The position numbers were made by a program, and so were the translations under genes. Shown one piece after another: positions 41,314 through 51,401 of a stretch of 64,000 nucleotides of DNA (positions are counted from its first letter, which is position 1; the number at the start of each line of letters is the position of its first letter). The notes beneath the pieces are model-generated. The model was given only the letters and a program-made list of their open reading frames with translations. It did no database searches and had not been told where the DNA came from. Where the stretch lies: NCBI RefSeq assembly GCF_030849025.1, contig NZ_CP118224.1, positions 2,868,501 through 2,932,500 of the forward strand. The letters are read 5' to 3'. This DNA is from Oceanimonas pelagia (GTDB taxonomy: Bacteria > Pseudomonadota > Gammaproteobacteria > Enterobacterales > Aeromonadaceae).

Positions 41314-42968
41314 TACAGTCCCCCTTCTTCGGTCAGCATGTGCACCAGCCGGGCCCGGGTCACCAGCCCCCGGCCGCGACGCACCGGCACCAGAAAACCG
41401 GCGCCGGTGTCGTCCTGCAGCGTGCGCAGGGCATCCAGCAACGACATGTCCCGCTCCAGCCGCTGCAGCCGGCGCTCCGGGGTGAGCAAGGCGTCGAGGG
41501 TGTCCGGCGCCATCCGTTGCTCCAGCTGCGCAGGGTTGAGCAGGTAATAGTGCTGATCCCGCTTCACCACCAGGGCCGTGGCCTTGCTGCGGGGCGGGGC
41601 GCCCTCTCCGCTCCACTCCACCAGGCTCATGTCGGCCAGCTCCGACAGATAGCGCTGCGCCAGAGCGGTGCGCAGCGGATGGGTCTGTAACTCCTGGCCG
41701 CGCACCCGAAGCTGGGTGATCACCAGGGACGGCAGATGAAATCCATGCTGGCACAGCAGGTTGGCGCCCAGCACCACCACCATGGCCGGCAGCATGGCCT
41801 CGGCACTGAGGGACAGCTCCAGCACGGTGGCGATGGCCGCCAGCGGAGCGTGCAGCACGGCGCTCATCATGGCGGCCATGCCCAGCAGGGCGTACAGGGC
41901 CGGATCGGAAGCACCCGGCAACAAGGCCCCGGCCACACTGCCGGCACACACCCCCAGCATCAGGGTGGGCGCAATCTGGCCCCCGGGCACCCCCAGACCG
42001 ATGGCCGCCGCCGTGGCCAGCAGCTTGGCCGCCAGTATGCCCAGCAGCAACGGCCAGGGCAGCCCGTCGCTCAGTGCAAGATTGATGGTGTCGTAACCGG
42101 AGCCGAGGATCTGGGGCGTGACCAGCGCCAGCCCCCCGGTTATGGCGCCCGCCAGCAACAGGCGAACGGCACGGGATGTGAGCGGCAGTCGAATAAATAC
42201 CAGCACCAGCCGCTGAAACAGCGCCGCCAGCAATCCAACCCAGAGTCCGGTAAGCAGCAGACCGGGCAACTCCCGATAGGAGGCCAGCGACAGGCTGACC
42301 GGCTCCAGAATAGCGTGCGTACCCAACAGGCCATTGGTGAGGGCCGAGGCGGTAATGGCGGCGGCGATAATGGGCGCAAAGCCGAGCAGGCTGTATTCCA
42401 TCAGCACCACCTCCATGGCGAACAGCACTCCTGCCAGCGGCGTGTTAAAGGCCGCCGAAATGGCCGCCGCCGTGCCGCACCCGAGCAACAGCCGCAACTG
42501 GCTGGGCGGACGCCCGCTGAGCTGGCCGATCTGGCTGGCAATGCCCGCGCCCAGATGCACCGTGGGGCCTTCCCGTCCCACGCTGTGACCCGAGCCCAGG
42601 GCAATGAGCGCGGCCACAAACTGAAACCCGATATTGGCCGCCGGAATCCGGCCCTGGCCAAACTGCAGCCGCTCCAGCACATAGGCCAGCCCCACCGACT
42701 GACACGCCGGCGGCGTCAGCCGGTAGAGCAGGATCAGCAGCAGGCTGCCTGCCAGCGGCAGCCCCAGTTGCCAGTGCCAGGTCAGGGCTTCAAAGTCTTC
42801 CAGGTTTTTGCCATTCAGGCCGCCCAGGGTGGCGTTGAGCAGGAACAGAAAACTCATCATCACCAGGCTGGCGATAATGCCGGTCAGCACCCCCAGCAGC
42901 ACCAGCGGCAGCAGGCTGCCGGCGCGGCGCGAAAACAGGCGCTGGATCAGGTTATCTGCTTGGCTCAT
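41310..42968 (-). CDS. ClC-family chloride channel/antiporter with CBS domains
   Basis: 552 residues. The ClC core (about 20-420) keeps the selectivity motifs GSGHSVGREGP with the gating glutamate and GVPGGQIAPTL. The C-terminal 130 residues hold a CBS pair. Bacterial ClCs exchange chloride and protons or pass anions. It is the first gene of a run overlapping directly into the STAS-MlaE permease, an unusual partner. Start is the ATG at 42968 (MSQADNL). Confidence 0.92.
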   Translation of the reverse strand: MSQADNLIQRLFSRRAGSLLPLVLLGVLTGIIASLVMMSFLFLLNATLGGLNGKNLEDFEALTWHWQLGLPLAGSLLLILLYRLTPPACQSVGLAYVLERLQFGQGRIPAANIGFQFVAALIALGSGHSVGREGPTVHLGAGIASQIGQLSGRPPSQLRLLLGCGTAAAISAAFNTPLAGVLFAMEVVLMEYSLLGFAPIIAAAITASALTNGLLGTHAILEPVSLSLASYRELPGLLLTGLWVGLLAALFQRLVLVFIRLPLTSRAVRLLLAGAITGGLALVTPQILGSGYDTINLALSDGLPWPLLLGILAAKLLATAAAIGLGVPGGQIAPTLMLGVCAGSVAGALLPGASDPALYALLGMAAMMSAVLHAPLAAIATVLELSLSAEAMLPAMVVVLGANLLCQHGFHLPSLVITQLRVRGQELQTHPLRTALAQRYLSELADMSLVEWSGEGAPPRSKATALVVKRDQHYYLLNPAQLEQRMAPDTLDALLTPERRLQRLERDMSLLDALRTLQDDTGAGFLVPVRRGRGLVTRARLVHMLTEEGGLY

Positions 42969-43080
42969 CACGAGGTTCCGCACGCATCAGGAGAGTTCAT
43001 TATTCCCCTCCCCGCCGGATAAAACCACTTTTGCAGCAAGTATTTATGGTATATTTCACAGACTTTTCACGGGAGGCATC

Positions 43081-43392
43081 ATGTACAAACTGGTATTTTT
43101 CGTTCCCGAGTCCCATGCCGAAGCGGTCAAGCAGGCGGTGTTCGCCACCGGCGCCGGCAAAATTGGCGACTACGATCAGTGCTGCTTTGAAACTCGCGGC
43201 CGGGGCCAGTTCCGCCCGCTGGCCGGCGCCAACCCGTTTATCGGCCAGACCGGCGAGCTGGAGCGGGTGGAGGAGCTGCGCATCGAGCTGGTGTGTGAGG
43301 ATCACCTGATTCAGCAAGCCCTGGACGCCCTGCGCGCCGCCCATCCCTATGAAGAGCCCGCCTACGACGTCTGGCCTCTGGCCGGGCTCTGA
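43081..43392 (+). CDS. NIF3/YqfO-like small protein
   Basis: 103 residues beginning MYKLVFFVPESHAEAVKQAVF and ending HPYEEPAYDVWPLAGL. This is the stand-alone form of the insert domain found in YqfO/NIF3 proteins (CutA-like fold); function unknown. GGAGG lies 6-7 bases before the ATG. The frame continues upstream to 42808 only as a shadow of the ClC gene. It is convergent with the next gene, one base apart. Confidence 0.85.
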   Translation: MYKLVFFVPESHAEAVKQAVFATGAGKIGDYDQCCFETRGRGQFRPLAGANPFIGQTGELERVEELRIELVCEDHLIQQALDALRAAHPYEEPAYDVWPLAGL

Positions 43393-43393
43393 A

Positions 43394-43687
43394 TCAGCGG
43401 GTCACATCCACTCTGGGCGGCTGAAAAATGTGCTCAATCCACGCCGGCTGCAGGCAGGCAAGTACCTCCCGGGCGAGGCCGTAATCCCTTCGCCGGCCTT
43501 TCAGCTCAAGCCAGGTGGAATAAAAGGTGTCGATCTCCATGCGACCGTGACGATGTTCCAGCCAGATCCAGTCATCCCCCTGACGACCGAATTGCAGCCG
43601 CGCAAAGCGTCCCTGCAGGGACGCCACAATCTGTTCAAAGCACGCCCCGTCCAGCTCGGCGAAAATCACGTATTCGTCCTGATCCAC
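43394..43687 (-). CDS. Conserved-looking hypothetical protein, 97 aa
   Basis: I do not recognise this family. The product is 97 residues from a GTG start with GGGAG upstream. It is soluble, rich in aromatic residues (WIWLEHRH, FYSTWLELKG) and starts with an acidic MDQDEYVIFAEL. The frame is tightly fitted between the YqfO-like gene and the ogt promoter, and codon use matches its neighbours, which is why I treat it as real. Confidence 0.65.
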   Translation of the reverse strand: MDQDEYVIFAELDGACFEQIVASLQGRFARLQFGRQGDDWIWLEHRHGRMEIDTFYSTWLELKGRRRDYGLAREVLACLQPAWIEHIFQPPRVDVTR

Positions 43688-43740
43688 GTCTCAGGCTCCC
43701 GTCATATAATCATGAAAGTTTCTTCATCATGGAACACGCC

Positions 43741-44193
43741 ATGCACTGTATTTTACCCAGCCCCTGTGGCCCGCTGCGCATTGAAGCATCACCCCAAGCC
43801 ATTACCGGAATTCTGTTTCTCGACGAAGACGTGCCGGTGCTGCCCCCGACATCCCCCCTGCTGGCGGAAGCTTGCCGCCAGCTGAACGCCTATTTCACCG
43901 GTCAACTGACACGTTTCACCCTGTCTCTGGCACCGGCAGGCACGGCCTTTCAACAGCAAGTATGGCAGGCGCTGTTAACCATTCCCTGGGGAGAGCAGCG
44001 CAGTTATGGCGAGGTTGCCAGTGCCATCGGCAACCCCCGGGCGGTGCGGGCCGTGGGCGCCGCCAACGGCCGCAACCCCATTCCCATTCTCATTCCCTGC
44101 CACCGGGTGATCGGCGCCAATGGCAGCCTCACCGGCTATGCCGGTGGCCTGGAGCGCAAACGCTGGCTGCTGGCTCACGAGGCAAAATGCTGA
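43741..44193 (+). CDS. ogt: Methylated-DNA-protein-cysteine methyltransferase (Ogt)
   Basis: 150 residues. The acceptor cysteine is in IPILIPCHRVIG, and the helix-turn-helix segment reads RSYGEVASAIGNPRAVRAVG. It removes O6-alkyl groups from guanine by irreversible self-alkylation. There is no N-terminal Ada domain, so it is Ogt rather than Ada. The ATG at 43741 has GGAA 6 bases upstream; one at 43729 is also possible. A perfect TATAAT lies at about 43704. Confidence 0.93.
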   Translation: MHCILPSPCGPLRIEASPQAITGILFLDEDVPVLPPTSPLLAEACRQLNAYFTGQLTRFTLSLAPAGTAFQQQVWQALLTIPWGEQRSYGEVASAIGNPRAVRAVGAANGRNPIPILIPCHRVIGANGSLTGYAGGLERKRWLLAHEAKC

Positions 44194-44210
44194 CAATACG
44201 CCCGGCACCC

Positions 44211-44228
44211 TGTGCGAGATCTCTCAAG
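44211..44228. promoter_or_regulatory. UvrY/GacA-type binding site upstream of the CsrB-like RNA
   Basis: An 18-base imperfect palindrome with the central GAGATCTCT matches the GacA/UvrY consensus TGTAAGAGATCTCTTACA at 13 of 18 positions by my count. It lies about 110 bases upstream of the likely RNA start, and upstream activation at a distance is normal for csrB/rsmZ-type genes. Confidence 0.7.
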
Positions 44229-44284
44229 CTGCACGCAGACAATGCGTTTTCGTGCTCCCGCCATTGACGCCAGCCCCATAAAAT

Positions 44285-44314
44285 TTCCATTAAAAGTCAA
44301 AAACTTGTTATTTT
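44285..44314 (+). promoter_or_regulatory. Candidate promoter of the CsrB-like RNA
   Basis: TTCCAT (44285-44290), an 18-base spacer and TATTTT (44309-44314). Both hexamers are imperfect; a factor-dependent promoter would be consistent with the upstream UvrY-type site. Predicted start near 44321. Confidence 0.4.
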
Positions 44315-44320
44315 TTACCC

Positions 44321-44665
44321 CATTCTGACCACCCGAGCAGGCGCGTATGCCGGCTGGAGCCGGCGCCGCTCCGGGTTATTATCTTTCCCGCCAGGAAGCA
44401 GCGGGCCCGGTCGGGAAGACAGGGCCGCCAGGAACGGCACAGGAACACCGCCAGGAAGGCGGCAAGGACACCTTCAGGACTGAAGAGGTAAAGCGGGTCA
44501 GGAAGACACGCGGTCAGGAACGGCCAGGACACCCCGACGGATCGGGAAGGGGAAGGTTTCACGGAGTGAAACGCAGTCAGGGATATGGCAGGGAGCCATG
44601 AGGTTCACGGAATCGAGCCGTCAGGACGACCGAAAAAGGGGCAACAGTGATGTTGCCCCTTTTTT
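44321..44665 (+). ncRNA. csrB: CsrB-family CsrA-sequestering small RNA
   Basis: About 345 bases with no coding gene but 19 GGA triplets, most as AGGA or GGGA. Many lie in the loops of short hairpins, the signature of CsrA sites: CCGGC-TGGA-GCCGG at 44350, CCGCC-AGGAA-GGCGG near 44450, CTTCA-GGAC-TGAAG near 44473, CCCGA-CGGA-TCGGG near 44533, TTTCAC-GGA-GTGAAA near 44557 and ATGGC-AGGGA-GCCAT near 44585. It ends in a perfect intrinsic terminator and has a UvrY/GacA-type site upstream. CsrB RNAs titrate CsrA; CsrD, which controls their decay, is encoded at 28384-30297. The exact 5' end is uncertain. Small open frames here are not genes. Confidence 0.9.
44638..44665 (+). terminator. Rho-independent terminator of the CsrB-like RNA
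   Basis: GGGGCAAC, a six-base loop and GTTGCCCC, followed by six T. An A run precedes the stem, so it may also act on leftward transcription from the carboxypeptidase gene, which stops at 44688. Confidence 0.93.
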
Positions 44666-44687
44666 CGTGCCGTTCCGCCCGCAGCGG

Positions 44688-45917
44688 TTACAGCCGCACC
44701 ACCAGACAGTCCATGCCCTGACGGGACAGGTGCTGACAGGCATTTCTGGCCTGCTTTTCTTCAAATCCTACCAGACGGGCGCGGAACAGCTTGCGATTGC
44801 TGATCTCCACTTCCGACACCGCCGCCCGGGCCTGGGCCAGGTTACCCAGCCGGCTGGCCGCGTCGGAGGCCCGGTCCTGAGCCTGCTCCGGCATGCGGAA
44901 GGAACCGATTTGCACCGCCCAGCCCAGGTTATCGCCGGTGGGGGACTGGGCCGCGGGCAAGGACGCCACCGCGGGCTGCAGCCGTACCGGAGACGGCGGC
45001 GCCGGCTGTGATGCCCGCTGCACCTGCACCGGTTGGGTCACCGTCTGGGCAACGGTGCGGGTGCTGGCCACCAGGCGTTCACCGGAGGTGCGGGCAACCC
45101 GGGTAGCGCGGCCAATGCTGCGATCGATCAGCCCGGCCATTTCCTTGTCTCTCGACTGGGCGGTTCTGCCGCCCATCACCACCCCCACCACCCGGCGGTC
45201 ATCGCGCAACGCCGAAGTCGCCACGTTAAAGCCGGAAGCGCGAATATAGCCGGTTTTCATGCCATCCACACCCGGCAGATTCTGCACCATGCGGTTGTGG
45301 CTGCGGTAGGTACGGCCCTTGTAGGTAAACGAAGGGGTGGAGAAGTAATGATAATAGGCCGGATAGTCCTTCATCAGCCGCAACGACAGCGTGGCCAGAT
45401 CCCGGGCGGTGGAGATTTGCTGGCTGTCGGGCAGCCCGGAGGCGTTGCGAAAGGTGGTGTTGTACATTTTCAGTTCTTTGGCCTTGGCGGTCATGCGCCG
45501 GGCAAAGGCGCTTTCACTGCCGCCCAGGGCCTCGGCCACCACCACCGCCACATCGTTGGCGGAACGCACGATCAGCGCCGGAATGGCATCCCGCACTCGA
45601 AGCGTTTCTCCTTTTTTAAGGGAAATATTGGTCTGGGGCATGGAGGCGGCATGGGCCGATACCGGCATGGCGGTGTCCAGGGTCATGCGGCCCTGCTCCA
45701 TGGCCTCAAACAGCAGGTAAAGGGTCATCATCTTGGTGAGCGACGCCGGGTAGCGACTGGCATCGGCATTGGCGGCATGAAGCACGGCGCCGTTTTCCGC
45801 ATCGATCACAATGGCCGCATAACGTGGATTGGCCTGCGCCTGTCCGGCCAGCGCAACCAACAACAGCAGCCCAAACAGGTGGGCCATGGTTTTTCCCGGG
45901 CGGAATACAGCAAACAT
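44688..45917 (-). CDS. D-alanyl-D-alanine carboxypeptidase with C-terminal SPOR domain
   Basis: 409 residues. A signal peptide (to about residue 29, AGQAQA) is followed by an S11 peptidase domain with the three penicillin-binding motifs: Ser59-Leu-Thr-Lys62, Ser119-Ala-Asn121 and Lys221-Thr-Gly223. A proline- and glutamine-rich linker (about 270-325) leads to a SPOR domain (about 330-409), which binds denuded glycan at division sites. The enzyme trims the terminal D-Ala of peptidoglycan stem peptides. Enterobacterial PBP5 has a C-terminal membrane helix instead of SPOR. GGAGGAGG precedes the ATG at 45917. Confidence 0.93.
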   Translation of the reverse strand: MFAVFRPGKTMAHLFGLLLLVALAGQAQANPRYAAIVIDAENGAVLHAANADASRYPASLTKMMTLYLLFEAMEQGRMTLDTAMPVSAHAASMPQTNISLKKGETLRVRDAIPALIVRSANDVAVVVAEALGGSESAFARRMTAKAKELKMYNTTFRNASGLPDSQQISTARDLATLSLRLMKDYPAYYHYFSTPSFTYKGRTYRSHNRMVQNLPGVDGMKTGYIRASGFNVATSALRDDRRVVGVVMGGRTAQSRDKEMAGLIDRSIGRATRVARTSGERLVASTRTVAQTVTQPVQVQRASQPAPPSPVRLQPAVASLPAAQSPTGDNLGWAVQIGSFRMPEQAQDRASDAASRLGNLAQARAAVSEVEISNRKLFRARLVGFEEKQARNACQHLSRQGMDCLVVRL

Positions 45918-46119
45918 GGGATCCTCCTCCCACTATTGAACGAAAACCGGCAGAAGCTACGCCAAGGCGCGAAGCCTGTCCAGTCCCACCTTGATGCTCA
46001 GGCGACAGGACGACATGCGGAAGGGCCTAGCTGGCTGCGGTAGCATTAAATCCTTTTATATAATCAAGCATATATGCCTTGAGCCCGGGGCAGAACAAAA
46101 GGACAAAAATTTTTACGAA

Positions 46120-46140
46120 AAAGGCGCCGCCGGCGCCTTT
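46120..46140 (-). terminator. Rho-independent terminator after metH
   Basis: On the minus strand, GGCGCC, a three-base loop and GGCGCC are flanked by AAA and TTTTT. It lies 9 bases after the metH stop. The remaining 45918-46119 stretch has no gene that I can support; it must hold the carboxypeptidase promoter and includes the palindrome GCATATATGC at 46068-46077. Confidence 0.8.
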
Positions 46141-46148
46141 GGTCATGT

Positions 46149-49829
<3,681 letters not shown>

Positions 49830-49940
49830 TGCTGACTCCTGTTACAACCTGATTCCTGTATGCGGTGTTCATGCTATCACACTTTGCCCAATCGGAAATC
49901 CGGCCATCTGCATGGCTGACGCCGGGGAAGAACGAAGCCG

Positions 49941-49973
49941 GCGGAAAAATACACGGATCAGCCGTATTTCCGC
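49941..49973. other. Strong hairpin in the metH / antiporter intergenic region
   Basis: GCGGAAA pairs with TTTCCGC and an inner ACGG with CCGT, with a small asymmetric bulge. It is 112 bases from the metH start and 100 bases from the antiporter start. No known riboswitch motif is recognisable. The rest of 49830-50072 presumably holds both promoters. Confidence 0.45.
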
Positions 49974-50072
49974 TAGTGAAGCCGCAGCCAATAGGGCAAA
50001 CTATGCGCGACCGAACATATTCGGCCGACACGGCTTGCAAATAATAAAATAACCTTTCGGAAGTGCCCTCAC

Positions 50073-51362
50073 ATGAGCGTTTATTACACTCTGTGCTTTT
50101 TGGCGGCCATGGCGATCACCATTGCCTTCGTCAATCAGTACATCATGAAAATTCAGACCACCATTGCCATTACCTCCGGCGCCCTCGCCATCTCCATTCT
50201 GATGCTGATCCTCGGCAAAACCACCTGGCCCGAACTGCAGCAACATGCGGTGGAAGTGGTCAAGACCGTCGACTTCGGCTCCTTTCTGCTGCAGGGCATT
50301 CTCGGCTTTTTGCTGTTTGCCGGCGGCCTGGGCATCAATCTGCCGGCACTGAAAAGCCAGAAATGGGAAATTTCGGTACTGGTGATCGTGGGCGTGCTGA
50401 TCTCCACCCTGGTGGTGGCCGGCGGGCTCTGGCTGCTGGGCTATGTGGCGGCCATTCCCATTCCCTTTATCTACTGCCTGCTGTTCGGTGCCCTGATCTC
50501 CCCCACCGACCCCATTGCGGTACTGGCCATCGTCAAGAAACTGGGCGCACCGGAGCAGATCGCCATTCAGATTGAAGGTGAATCGCTGTTCAACGACGGC
50601 ATCGGCCTGGTGGCCTTTCTCACCATCTTCGCGGTGGCCTTTAACGGCAATGAGGCCAGCGTCGGCTCGGTGATGTCGCTGTTCACCCACGAAGCGGTGG
50701 GCGGCATTATCTTCGGCGGCCTGCTGGGGCTGATGTGTCACATCATGATCAGCGCCACCGATGACGGCTCCATGGAGCTGCTGATGACCCTGTGCGTACC
50801 CACCGCCGGCTTTGCCATGGCCAACGTGCTGGGGGTATCCGGCGCCCTGGCCATGGTGGTGGCCGGCATCATTATCGGCAACTGGACCCGTTACACCGGC
50901 TTTTCCGAGCAGAGCCAGAAATACCTGGATCACTTCTGGCACCTGCTGGACGAGTTCCTCAACGCCCTGCTGTTCCTGCTGATCGGCCTGGCCATGCTGC
51001 TGGTACAGTTCCACTGGCAGGCCTGGATCCTGGTGCTGCTGTCCATTCCGCTGGTGCTGGCCGGCCGCTTTGCCAGCGTGGCCCTGCCCTATGTGGGCTT
51101 TCGCCGGGTGCGCAGCTACAACAAGTATTCGGTGCGCATTCTTACCTGGGGCGGCCTGCGGGGCGGCCTGTCGCTGGCCATGGCGCTGTCGATTCCGGCG
51201 GGCGTGAAGCTGGGCAGTGACGGCCAGGTGGATCTGCGCGACCTGGTTTTGATGATGACCTACGCCATCGTGCTGTTTTCGATTATCGTGCAGGGCATGA
51301 CCATCACCCCGATGATCAACAAGGCCAAAGCGGCGGAAAAGGCCGGTTTTCCCATCGACTGA
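50073..51362 (+). CDS. CPA1-family Na+(K+)/H+ antiporter
   Basis: 429 residues with 11-13 transmembrane helices. The ion-binding segment is ALISPTDPIAVLAIVKK (about 140-156), followed by the conserved GESLFNDGIGLV, and near the C-terminus TWGGLRGGLSLAMALSIP. These are CPA1 (NhaP/NHE) motifs. It exports monovalent cations in exchange for protons for pH and salt homeostasis. It stands alone, divergent from metH. Confidence 0.93.
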   Translation: MSVYYTLCFLAAMAITIAFVNQYIMKIQTTIAITSGALAISILMLILGKTTWPELQQHAVEVVKTVDFGSFLLQGILGFLLFAGGLGINLPALKSQKWEISVLVIVGVLISTLVVAGGLWLLGYVAAIPIPFIYCLLFGALISPTDPIAVLAIVKKLGAPEQIAIQIEGESLFNDGIGLVAFLTIFAVAFNGNEASVGSVMSLFTHEAVGGIIFGGLLGLMCHIMISATDDGSMELLMTLCVPTAGFAMANVLGVSGALAMVVAGIIIGNWTRYTGFSEQSQKYLDHFWHLLDEFLNALLFLLIGLAMLLVQFHWQAWILVLLSIPLVLAGRFASVALPYVGFRRVRSYNKYSVRILTWGGLRGGLSLAMALSIPAGVKLGSDGQVDLRDLVLMMTYAIVLFSIIVQGMTITPMINKAKAAEKAGFPID

Positions 51363-51367
51363 TCACG

Positions 51368-51392
51368 GCCCGCCCGCTGGCCGTGGGCGGGC
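51368..51392. terminator. GC-rich hairpin between convergent antiporter and GGDEF-EAL genes
   Basis: An 8-bp stem, GCCCGCCC and GGGCGGGC, with a 9-base loop, 6 bases after one stop codon and 10 bases before the other. No T run on either strand, so termination efficiency is uncertain. Confidence 0.4.
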
Positions 51393-51401
51393 AGGTCGAT
51401 C

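Noticed and set aside
44308..44601. Small open frames on both strands in the 44.3-44.6 kb gap
   Set aside because: GGA-repeat composition and hairpins identify this as a CsrB-like RNA; the frames have no ribosome sites and no homology that I recognise.
49830..50072. Cobalamin riboswitch in front of metH
   Set aside because: I found no B12-box-like GCCACTG or associated conserved core on the minus strand, only a simple hairpin.
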